Of a stretch of DNA of 5,976 bases, positions 1 to 5,976 are shown piece by piece. Numbering within the stretch: the stretch's first letter is position 1; every line of letters begins with the position of its first letter. This DNA is from Alphaproteobacteria bacterium (GTDB lineage Bacteria > Pseudomonadota > Alphaproteobacteria > Micropepsales > Micropepsaceae), in contig JAATGK010000433.1 of assembly GCA_015654715.1 (NCBI GenBank), positions 1 to 5,976 on the forward strand, given 5' to 3'. A model generated the notes under the pieces. It saw only the letters and a list, made by a program, of their open reading frames with translations. It was not told the DNA's origin and did no database searches. Made by a program: the position numbers and the translations under genes.

Positions 1-244
1 CAACGCTCGCGCTCGCTTTGACCTGGTGCGCCAAGAGCCCTTCGAGTCCGCGAACCAGTTCTGCCCGCGTCACCTCCGCGGTCGCCGAATGGCCCGCCGC
101 AGCCACCTCCAGGCCGGCACCGCGATAACGTAGCAGTGTTTGCGTTTCGAGCGGGCGATAACGCAGCCAGAGATCGTAACCGTCATCGGCCCGCGCGACG
201 GGAATTGCCGCCGCGGCGCACAAGGCCAGCAATGCCCACTTCAT
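1..244 (-). CDS. aguA: Secreted GH67 alpha-glucuronidase, copy 3, N-terminal part only
   Basis: The first 81 residues of a third GH67 paralogue, which runs off the left edge. Residues 1-19 (M-K-W-A-L-L-A-L ending A-R-A) form a short Sec signal peptide. The mature part opens D-D-G-Y-D-L-W-L-R-Y-R-P-L-E, matching the E-D-G-Y-x-L-W-L-R-Y of copies 1 and 2. It continues with G-H-S-A-T-A-E-V-T and E-L-V-R-G-L-E-G-L-L, equivalent to the S-A-T and D-E-L-V-R-G-L-S-G-L segments of the other two. This is the start of the GH67 N domain. The catalytic barrel is outside the window, so activity cannot be judged. The ATG at 244 is supported by GGGGAG seven bases upstream and by the M-K start shared with the other copies. 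It is probably a full gene, but a truncated remnant cannot be excluded. Confidence 0.88.
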   Translation of the reverse strand, partial: MKWALLALCAAAAIPVARADDGYDLWLRYRPLETQTLLRYRGAGLEVAAAGHSATAEVTRAELVRGLEGLLAHQVKASASV

Positions 245-251
245 GCTGTTT

Positions 252-257
252 CTCCCC
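252..257 (-). promoter_or_regulatory. Ribosome binding site of GH67 copy 3
   Basis: GGGGAG on the minus strand ends 7 bases before the ATG at 244-242. It occupies most of the 15-base gap after the TGA stop of copy 2 (262-260), which indicates co-transcription and possibly coupled translation. Confidence 0.75.
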
Positions 258-259
258 AA

Positions 260-2458
260 TCAGTGTTGGGCGTCGTCCTCCGGCGGCGGCTTGATCTTGC
301 GGCCTGGCGAACCCTGCCCCGGCGCATACGGCCACGACAGATCCTTGTAATAGGAAAGGCTGTGCGCAGGTGCGTTGATACCGGCCGGCAGCGGCAAGCC
401 CGACACGCTTTGAAAATAGGCGATGGAGGCATCGCGCCACAGTTTGGCGTCATGCGCCTGGATGGTGAGGAAATCGGCGGTGATCTGGAAGCGGTCGGCA
501 TCAATGAACGGCTTCAGCTTCGCCCACGTCGCGCCCATTGCGCCGACCTCGGTTTCGCCCAGCGTGTAGCGGGTGACAAGTTCGTCCCACACCGTGCGAC
601 CGGAGGCGACGCGCATATCCCATGGCACATGATGGAACCATAGCAGCAGATTTTCGGGCGTCGTTTCGACCTTCGAGAACTTGTCCACTACCGGCGGGAA
701 GTACTGCGCCACCGCATTTGACCCCGTAGCGGTGCGGTCGAAGCCGATGCCGTCTTTCTTAGCACCGTTATAGGTGACCGGATTCCAATCGGGACGGCCG
801 GCATCATCGATCCAAGCCCCCGGCCCGTAATGGCCCGAGGTGCCCATCTGATGGGCGAGCCCCAGCGGCGTCATGTAATTCACCGCGACTTCGCGCGACG
901 CCATCATCAGGCCGACCACCGGATTGAGAACATTCGGGGCGTTGCTGAAGGTCTGTTTGGCCCAATCGTTCGCGATATCACCGGCGCTCGCATTCGGGTT
1001 CCAGGCCAGCCGCCCGAAAGCATACCAGTTGGCTTGGTCGAAGATCGAGCCGCACCAGTTGCGGTCGGCGCCGATGTTGGAAACGCCGGCCATCAGAGTC
1101 AGCTTGTTGCCGTAGAGCGAGCCGTCGATCACTTTGGCGACCGTCGAACCGGGTCCTTTGGCATAGGTGTCGGACTGCAACACCTCCTGCCACAGCGGCC
1201 CGAGATAAACGAGGTGGGTGTTGAAACCGAGATATTCCTTGGTGACTTCGACCTCGAGGCCGGTATTGGTGGCGGGCGTGGCACCGAACAGCGCGCTGAA
1301 CGGCTCGCGCGGCTGAAAATCGAGCGGGCCGTTCTTCACCTGCACGACGACATTATCGCGGAACTTGCCGTCGAACGGCTTGAACTCGGAATAAGCCTGT
1401 TTGATGCGGTCGTCCGGCACTTCCTTGCTGTAAACAAAGGCGCGCCACATCACGACGCCGCCATGGGGGGCGAGCGCATCGGCCAGCATGTTGGCGCCGT
1501 CGGCGTGGCTGCGGCCGTAATCCTGCGGCCCCGGCTGGCCTTCCGAATTGGCCTTGACCAGGAAGCCGCCGAAATCGGGAATGGCGTGATAGATTTCGTC
1601 GGCCTTGTTCTTCCACCAGGCGCGCACGGCGGGATCGAGCGGGTCGGCGGTGGGAAGGCGGCCGATTTCGATCGGCGCACTGAAGCGCGCGGAAAGATAG
1701 ACCTTGATGCCATAGGGCCGGAGCGTGTCGGCAATCGCGGCAAGCTTGGCGATATATTCGCGCGTCAGAACCAGCGCCGAAGCGTTGACATTGATCACCA
1801 CCGCACCGTTGATGCCGATCGACGCATTGGCGCGAGCGTAATCCACGAGACGCGGCGAGACGTGCTCGGGCAGCGTCCACCAGTTGAAGATCGAACCGCC
1901 GGCATAGCCGCGTTCGACGGTGCCGTCGAGATTGTCCCAATGATCGAGCAGGCGCAGCTTGACCGCTGGTGCCGATGCGATGTCGAGATGATCGGCGGGA
2001 ACGCGGGTCTGCAGCACCTGCAAAAACCGGAACGCGCCGTAGAGCGCGCCGACGTCGGAATTGCCGGCGATGACGGTGATTTTCTTGCCCTTCGCCGTCA
2101 CGCTGCGGATGATGTAGCCTTCGGGGCCGAGTTTTTCGAGCGGCAATTTCAGGCTGGCGATGACCGGCGAATTGGTAGGCGTGCCGAACAGAACCGCGCC
2201 GCCCGACCGGATGCTATCGCCGGCGGCGATCTTTTTCGCGAAAAGACCCGAAAGTCCGCGCACCAACTCGTCGGTGGTGACTTTGGCGGTCGCCGAATGA
2301 CTGGTGCTGACGACCTCGGTGCCGACGCCGCGGTACTCCGCCAGCGCCGTTTTTTCGAGCGGTTGATACCGCAGCCAAAGCTGATAGCCGTCCTCCGCCT
2401 GCGCGGCGGAAACAAAACCGAGCGCGCAAAGCGCCGCAAGCCACGCAAGACGTTTCAT
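260..2458 (-). CDS. aguA: Secreted GH67 alpha-glucuronidase, copy 2 (canonical active site)
   Basis: Alpha-glucuronidase, 732 residues from the ATG at 2458. A longer reading from the ATG at 2467 adds M-Y-P but leaves no space after the AGGAGG. Residues 1-21 are a Sec signal ending A-Q-A, so export to the periplasm is likely. The N domain spans roughly 23-153, the central barrel 158-482 and the C-terminal domain 483-708. By alignment to Cellvibrio japonicus GlcA67A (recalled numbering) the acid is E306 (N-S-E-G-Q-P-G-P), and the base residues are D380 (L-D-F-Q-P-R-E-P) and E408 (T-K-E-Y-L-G-F). Substrate residues are W174, V224 within I-N-V-N-A, K302, R339, K375 and W558. All expected residues are present, including the valine that contacts the 4-O-methyl group, so this is the conventional enzyme for methylglucuronoxylan fragments. 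It resembles copy 1 along its whole length, except for the loops noted there and a different basic/proline-rich tail (K-I-K-P-P-P-E). It stops 15 bases before copy 3. Confidence 0.96.
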   Translation of the reverse strand: MKRLAWLAALCALGFVSAAQAEDGYQLWLRYQPLEKTALAEYRGVGTEVVSTSHSATAKVTTDELVRGLSGLFAKKIAAGDSIRSGGAVLFGTPTNSPVIASLKLPLEKLGPEGYIIRSVTAKGKKITVIAGNSDVGALYGAFRFLQVLQTRVPADHLDIASAPAVKLRLLDHWDNLDGTVERGYAGGSIFNWWTLPEHVSPRLVDYARANASIGINGAVVINVNASALVLTREYIAKLAAIADTLRPYGIKVYLSARFSAPIEIGRLPTADPLDPAVRAWWKNKADEIYHAIPDFGGFLVKANSEGQPGPQDYGRSHADGANMLADALAPHGGVVMWRAFVYSKEVPDDRIKQAYSEFKPFDGKFRDNVVVQVKNGPLDFQPREPFSALFGATPATNTGLEVEVTKEYLGFNTHLVYLGPLWQEVLQSDTYAKGPGSTVAKVIDGSLYGNKLTLMAGVSNIGADRNWCGSIFDQANWYAFGRLAWNPNASAGDIANDWAKQTFSNAPNVLNPVVGLMMASREVAVNYMTPLGLAHQMGTSGHYGPGAWIDDAGRPDWNPVTYNGAKKDGIGFDRTATGSNAVAQYFPPVVDKFSKVETTPENLLLWFHHVPWDMRVASGRTVWDELVTRYTLGETEVGAMGATWAKLKPFIDADRFQITADFLTIQAHDAKLWRDASIAYFQSVSGLPLPAGINAPAHSLSYYKDLSWPYAPGQGSPGRKIKPPPEDDAQH

Positions 2459-2467
2459 CGGATACAT

Positions 2468-2473
2468 CCTCCT
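2468..2473 (-). promoter_or_regulatory. Ribosome binding site that fixes the start of GH67 copy 2
   Basis: A perfect AGGAGG on the minus strand directly abuts the ATG at 2467-2465 (zero spacing) but lies 9 bases from the ATG at 2458-2456. Only the second is a workable start. The second also gives a protein beginning M-K, like copies 1 and 3. Confidence 0.85.
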
Positions 2474-2481
2474 GATGCGAT

Positions 2482-2509
2482 GGGGCGCGCGTCTTGCGGC
2501 GTGCGCCCC
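2482..2509 (-). other. GC-rich intercistronic hairpin between GH67 copies 1 and 2
   Basis: GGGGCGC (2509-2503) and GCGCCCC (2488-2482) on the minus strand form a perfect 7-base-pair stem. After one mismatch, two more pairs (C-G, G-C) leave a loop of about 7 bases. It lies 9 bases after the TAA of copy 1 and before the Shine-Dalgarno of copy 2. No T-run follows, so it is not a standard intrinsic terminator. It could stabilise or mark processing of the transcript, or weakly attenuate it; this role is inferred. Confidence 0.55.
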
Positions 2510-2518
2510 TGCTGATAC

Positions 2519-4711
2519 TTACTTACTCGCCGGGATCGGATCGGCAACCGGCAGTTTGGCACGTTTCAGGACCGGTTCGTGGCCGGGAGCATAGGGGAAT
2601 GTCAGCGCTTTGTAGTAGGAGAGCGGATGCTCTGGCGCCGCCATCCCTGCCGGCAACGGCAGGCCTGACACGCTTTGGAAGTAGGCGATCGACGCATCAC
2701 GCCACAGCTTGGCGTCGCTCTTCTGGATTTCGAAGAAGTCGGCGGTCTTATTGAACCGCTCGGCATCGACATAGGGCTTCATCTTCTGCCAAGTCGCAGC
2801 CATCTCGCCCACTTCTTTCTCGCCATCAGTATAGTGTATGACCAGTTCGTCCCACAACGTCCGGCCCGACGGCATCACATAGGTCCACGGCAGATGGTGG
2901 AACCACAACAGCAGCGCCGGCGGGGTTTTCTTGGGATCGGAGTACTGGGCTGCCACCTCCGGTGCATACTGGCTGACGGCGTTCGAGCCGGCCGCCGTGC
3001 GGTCGAAACCGATGCCGCCCTTGTTGGCACCATTGTAGTAGGTCGGGTTCCAGTCGGGCCGGCCGACGTCGTCAATCCAGGGGCCCGGGCCATAGTGGTG
3101 GTCGGTTCCCATCTGGTGCGTCAACCCCAGCGGGGTCATGTAATTAACCGCGGTCTCGCGCGAGGACATCATGATCGCCTTGACCGGCTTGACGAAGGCC
3201 GGGTCGGCCGTGAAGGTCATCTTGATCCAGTCGTCGGCAATCGCCTCGGCCGAATCGGCCGGGTTCCAGGCCAGCCGTCCGAAGGCATACCAGTTCGCCT
3301 GATTGAAGGTCGAGCCGCACCAGTCGCGGTCGGAACCGACATTGCCGACACCGTTGATCGCCGATAGGGGACGATTGAACAGCGAGCCGTCGACCACCTT
3401 GGCTACGGTAGAGCCGGGGCCCTTGCCATAGGTATCGGTCTGGAAGAACTCCTGCCAATACGTGCCGAGATAGACGAGGTGCGTCTCGAAGCCGAGATAT
3501 TCCTTGGTGGGCTGGATTTCGGCACCGAGGTTGGTGTGGGGCATGGCGCCAAACACGGCGCTGAACGGCTCACGCGGCTGGAAGTCGAGCGGACCATTCT
3601 TGGACTGCACCACGACGTTGTCGCGGAACTTGCCGTCGAGCGGCTTGAACTCGCTGTATTCCTGCTTGATGCGGTCTTCCGGATTGACGTCGGAATAGAC
3701 AAAGGCGCGCCAGAGAACGGTGCCGCCATGCGGAGCCAAAGCATCGGCCACCACGTTGGCGCCTTCGGCCTGGGTATGTCCGGTCTGACTGGGTCCGGGG
3801 GCACCCTCGGAATCCGACTTAATAACGAAGCCGCCGAAATCGGGGATGTACTGATAGATCTCATTGACCTTGGTCTTCCAGAACGCGGCGACGCCGGGAT
3901 CGGTGGGATCGTTGGTCTTGAGACCGCCGATCTCGATCGGAGCGCTGAAGCTGGCCGACATGAAGACCTTGATGCCATAGGGACGTAACAGGTCAGCCAA
4001 AGCCGCCAGCTTCGTCAGGAACGCCGGCGACATCGTATAGCGCGACGCCCCTTGAGCCGGCATGACCGCATTGATGCCGATCGAGGCATTGGCACGCGCA
4101 TAGTCGGTGTAGCGCGGATCCATGTATTGCGGCATCTCCCACCAATTGAAGATGGAAGAACCTGCATAACCGCGTCCGGATCTGCCATCGATGCTGTCCC
4201 AGTGGTTCCAGAGACGGATTTTCACGGCCGGAGCCGAAGCGATGTCGAGATGGTCAACGGGGGCGCGCGTCTGGACCAGCTTCAGGAAATGAAAGGCGCC
4301 ATGGAGCGCACCGACGTCGGTATTGCCGGCAATGACGATCTCCTTGCAGCCCTTGGTCTCAACCGAACGGATGACAAAGCCTTCCGACCCCGCCTTGTCG
4401 AGCGGCAGCTTGTAGCTGGCGATGGCCGGCGTACTTGTCGGCGTGCCGACCACGACTGCGTCGCAACGCATTTTGGTCCCGACAGTCACCTTGCGGGCCA
4501 ACAGACCCGACAAGCCACGCACCAGTTCGTCAGACGTGATTTTTGATGTGGCCGAACGGCCTTCCACGACGATATTGGTAACAGAACGATAGGATTCGAG
4601 CGCTGGTTTTTCCAGCGGATGATATCGCAACCATAGATCATAACCATCTTCCGCATGCGCAGCGGAAATCATTCCGAACGCAGCGGTAAGCATAAGCGGC
4701 AGTAATTTCAT
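2519..4711 (-). CDS. aguA: Secreted GH67 alpha-glucuronidase, copy 1 (divergent substrate loop)
   Basis: Alpha-glucuronidase, 730 residues, a normal length for GH67 plus signal peptide. The family cleaves alpha-1,2-linked (4-O-methyl)glucuronic acid from the non-reducing end of xylo-oligosaccharides with inversion. Residues 1-20 are a Sec signal ending A-H-A, so the enzyme is probably periplasmic. The N domain spans roughly 22-150, the central barrel 155-478 and the C-terminal helical domain 479-705. Mapped onto Cellvibrio japonicus GlcA67A (numbering recalled), the catalytic acid is E302 (D-S-E-G) and the base pair is D376 (L-D-F-Q-P-R-E-P) and E404 (T-K-E-Y-L-G-F). Uronate-binding residues are W171, K298, R335, K371 and W554. 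Unlike copy 2, the segment after A-S-I-G-I-N reads A-V-M-P-A-Q-G-A-S, one residue shorter and without N-V-N. The loop after E302 is also altered (T310, H312, Q314). The ATG at 4711 is supported by AAGGA six bases upstream. Probably active, perhaps with shifted specificity. Confidence 0.95.
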   Translation of the reverse strand: MKLLPLMLTAAFGMISAAHAEDGYDLWLRYHPLEKPALESYRSVTNIVVEGRSATSKITSDELVRGLSGLLARKVTVGTKMRCDAVVVGTPTSTPAIASYKLPLDKAGSEGFVIRSVETKGCKEIVIAGNTDVGALHGAFHFLKLVQTRAPVDHLDIASAPAVKIRLWNHWDSIDGRSGRGYAGSSIFNWWEMPQYMDPRYTDYARANASIGINAVMPAQGASRYTMSPAFLTKLAALADLLRPYGIKVFMSASFSAPIEIGGLKTNDPTDPGVAAFWKTKVNEIYQYIPDFGGFVIKSDSEGAPGPSQTGHTQAEGANVVADALAPHGGTVLWRAFVYSDVNPEDRIKQEYSEFKPLDGKFRDNVVVQSKNGPLDFQPREPFSAVFGAMPHTNLGAEIQPTKEYLGFETHLVYLGTYWQEFFQTDTYGKGPGSTVAKVVDGSLFNRPLSAINGVGNVGSDRDWCGSTFNQANWYAFGRLAWNPADSAEAIADDWIKMTFTADPAFVKPVKAIMMSSRETAVNYMTPLGLTHQMGTDHHYGPGPWIDDVGRPDWNPTYYNGANKGGIGFDRTAAGSNAVSQYAPEVAAQYSDPKKTPPALLLWFHHLPWTYVMPSGRTLWDELVIHYTDGEKEVGEMAATWQKMKPYVDAERFNKTADFFEIQKSDAKLWRDASIAYFQSVSGLPLPAGMAAPEHPLSYYKALTFPYAPGHEPVLKRAKLPVADPIPASK

Positions 4712-4747
4712 GACGTGTCCTTGTTGTTAGACGCTTCCTTGTTGTTA
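4712..4747 (-). repeat. 18-base tandem duplication carrying stop codon plus Shine-Dalgarno
   Basis: Read on the minus strand, 4747-4730 is TAACAACAAGGAAGCGTC and 4729-4712 is TAACAACAAGGACACGTC. These are two abutting 18-base units that differ at two positions. The first unit begins with the TAA stop of the serine hydrolase; the second ends directly before the ATG of GH67 copy 1. Each unit holds an in-frame TAA and an AAGGA sequence, so the gap has two stops and two potential ribosome binding sites, only the second of which is well spaced for the ATG. The gap therefore consists almost entirely of this duplication. Confidence 0.9.
4718..4722 (-). promoter_or_regulatory. Ribosome binding site of GH67 copy 1
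   Basis: AAGGA on the minus strand ends 6 bases before the ATG at 4711-4709, a normal spacing. It is the downstream copy of the duplicated AAGGA; the upstream copy (4736-4740) is 24 bases from the ATG and too far to serve this start directly. Confidence 0.75.
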
Positions 4748-5976
4748 TTTGGGCGCTAGAGCCGACGGATCGACGCCATCATAGATCGCGTCGCGAAACG
4801 CCTTGTGCGCCGGCACTTTCCCGAACGGCTGGTATTGGGTGAAGAACACCGCCGTAAGCTTGTTTTTGGGATCGACCCAGAACAGCGTGTAAGCGGCGCC
4901 GTCCCAAAACCATTCGCCAACCTCGCCCGCTTTGCCGCCGGGCTGGCTCGGCGGATCGACGCGTACGGCACCGTCGATGCCGAAGCCCATCTCGCCTTTA
5001 TCGCTGGTCAGCCAGATGCGTTCGGTGATCGCCGGATCGAGCTGGCTGGTGGTCATCAGCCGCACGGTGGCGGGTTTCAGAATCCGCACACCATCGAGTT
5101 CGCCGCCGCCCAAAATCATGCGGGCGAAGCGGGAATAATCGTCGAGCGTCGAAGTCAGGCCAAAGCCACCCGGCGTCATCGGGTAGTGGCCGGTATTGAG
5201 TTCAATCGATTTGTCGCCGGTCTTGCGGGTGAATTTACCGTCGGCGTCGACGTTATAGATCGCCGCCAGCCGGGCGCGCTTTTCCGGCGGCACGAAGAAA
5301 CCGGTGTCATTCATGGCAAGCGGCTTCAGGACGTGCTCCTGCACATACGCGGCGAACGGCATGCCCGACAGCCGCTGCACCAGAAGCGCCTGAACATCGA
5401 CGGCAAAGCTGTAGCGCCACTTCTCGCCCGGCTGATATTCCAGCGGCAAGGTGCCGAGCGCCTTGGCAAAGTCGTCGAGCGAGTGGGTCAGCGCCAAAGG
5501 ATCGGCGGCGTCGCATTGGGCTTTCAGCGCCGGCAGATTGTCATTGCCGCAATAGGTCAGCCCGGCGGTGTGGCGGGTCAGATCGCGGATGGTCATCGGC
5601 CGGTTGGGGGCGACGAGGATTGGGGCGCCCGCGGCATCAAGCCCGGCAAAGACTTTCACATTGGCCAGTTCCGGAATGTATTTGGCGACCGGATCGTCGA
5701 GCCGGAACTTGCCCGCTTCCCACAGCGTCATCAGCGCCGTGCCGGTGATCGGCTTGGTCATCGAGTAGATCGACACGATGGTATCGCGCGCCATCGGGTG
5801 CCCGGCTTCGCGATCGGCGTAACCGAAGGCGCCGAAATAGACTTCCTTGCCGTCTTGAGTCACCAGCGCCGAAGCGCCGACCAGTTTGCCGGCGTCGGTG
5901 AAGCTTTTCAGCGTTTGCGTGACGTGCGCCGGATCCACCGTTCCCGGGCTTGCCGGTTGGTCCGACAACGAGGCAC
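4745..5976 (-). CDS. Serine hydrolase, beta-lactamase fold (class C / family VIII esterase-like), 5' end cut by the window edge
   Basis: Likely a serine esterase or peptidase-like hydrolase of the beta-lactamase superfamily. Numbering from the TTG at 5968, the S-x-x-K nucleophile motif is S69-M-T-K72. A Y186-S-F follows, where beta-lactamases have Y-x-N. R-H-T-A-G-L lies at 132-137 and P-G-G-F-G-L-T-S-T at 266-274. W355-D-G-A-A-Y-T-L-F-W-V-D-P sits where family VIII esterases usually have W-G-G. The missing Asn in the tyrosine motif and the W-x-G motif favour an esterase-type enzyme over a true beta-lactamase. The TTG at 5968 is probably not the start: no Shine-Dalgarno precedes it and the frame stays open to the edge (A-S-L before it), so a longer N-terminus, perhaps a signal peptide, lies outside. 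The stop is TAA at 4745-4747, 33 bases before the first GH67 gene, so it is probably the head gene of this stretch of the operon. Substrate unknown; deacylation of substituted xylan fragments is a guess from the neighbours. Confidence 0.88.
   Translation of the reverse strand, partial: ASLSDQPASPGTVDPAHVTQTLKSFTDAGKLVGASALVTQDGKEVYFGAFGYADREAGHPMARDTIVSIYSMTKPITGTALMTLWEAGKFRLDDPVAKYIPELANVKVFAGLDAAGAPILVAPNRPMTIRDLTRHTAGLTYCGNDNLPALKAQCDAADPLALTHSLDDFAKALGTLPLEYQPGEKWRYSFAVDVQALLVQRLSGMPFAAYVQEHVLKPLAMNDTGFFVPPEKRARLAAIYNVDADGKFTRKTGDKSIELNTGHYPMTPGGFGLTSTLDDYSRFARMILGGGELDGVRILKPATVRLMTTSQLDPAITERIWLTSDKGEMGFGIDGAVRVDPPSQPGGKAGEVGEWFWDGAAYTLFWVDPKNKLTAVFFTQYQPFGKVPAHKAFRDAIYDGVDPSALAPK

Noticed and set aside
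192..244. Lipoprotein signal in copy 3 (cysteine at residue 9, L-A-L-C) and in copy 2 (A-A-L-C)
   Set aside because: The cysteine lies inside the hydrophobic core, and clear A-x-A cleavage sites follow at residues 17-19 and 19-21, so ordinary signal peptidase I processing fits better.
140..643. Plus-strand 167-codon frame spanning the copy 2/copy 3 junction
   Set aside because: It is antisense to both genes, crosses their short gap and has no plausible ribosome binding site or family resemblance.
1356..1390. Near-identical DNA between copies 2 and 1 around E-F-K-P-x-D-G-K-F-R-D-N as recent gene conversion
   Set aside because: The identity covers only about 19 and 13 bases in a strongly constrained protein segment, with third-position differences on both sides. 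Protein conservation explains it.
1353..1940. Minus-strand 195-codon frame inside copy 2, and a similar 191-codon frame inside copy 1 (3403-3978)
   Set aside because: These are out-of-frame readings of conserved GH67 coding sequence with arginine- or serine-rich low-complexity products and no supported start.
2482..2509. Hairpin as an intrinsic transcription terminator
   Set aside because: No T-run follows on the minus strand, and the next gene with a strong Shine-Dalgarno begins 23 bases later, so termination is not supported.
830..2515. Plus-strand open frame of 561 codons overlapping most of GH67 copy 2
   Set aside because: It lies antisense to a clear GH67 gene and its product is rich in R, G and D with no recognisable domain or signal. 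A similar frame (2675-3367, 3479-3988, 4052-4546) lies opposite copy 1. This is the expected shadow of high third-position GC.

Overview
The window is one tightly packed, GC-rich cluster read entirely on the minus strand. In the direction of transcription (right to left) it holds a serine hydrolase of the beta-lactamase/family VIII esterase fold (4745-5976, 5' end outside the window). It is followed by three consecutive genes for secreted alpha-glucuronidases of glycoside hydrolase family 67 (GH67): copy 1 (2519-4711), copy 2 (260-2458) and copy 3 (1-244, only the first 81 residues in view). Gaps between genes are 33, 60 and 15 bases, each with a Shine-Dalgarno sequence in front of the next start, so a single operon is the simplest reading. 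Its promoter would lie beyond position 5976 and its end beyond position 1.

All three GH67 proteins start with a short Sec-type signal peptide ending in an A-x-A site followed by an acidic D/E-D-G-Y-x-L-W-L-R-Y start of the mature protein. This suggests a Gram-negative bacterium that removes (4-O-methyl)glucuronic acid side groups from xylo-oligosaccharides in the periplasm. The high GC, strong third-position GC bias and protein style fit a proteobacterium, plausibly an alphaproteobacterium, but no taxonomic marker is present. The serine hydrolase may be an esterase working on substituted xylan fragments; that is inferred from context only.

The most notable points are: (a) three tandem GH67 paralogues, where one gene is usual; (b) copy 1 keeps every catalytic residue I can map but has lost the N-V-N loop that lines the 4-O-methyl pocket and has also changed the loop after the catalytic acid, which suggests a specialised substrate preference; (c) an 18-base tandem duplication in the hydrolase/copy 1 gap that duplicates an in-frame stop codon together with a Shine-Dalgarno sequence; (d) a GC hairpin in the copy 1/copy 2 gap. 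No RNA genes, CRISPR, insertion sequences or gene-free stretches over 300 bases were seen. The window is a carbohydrate-degradation locus with paralogue divergence; I do not see evidence of a wholly new type of system.
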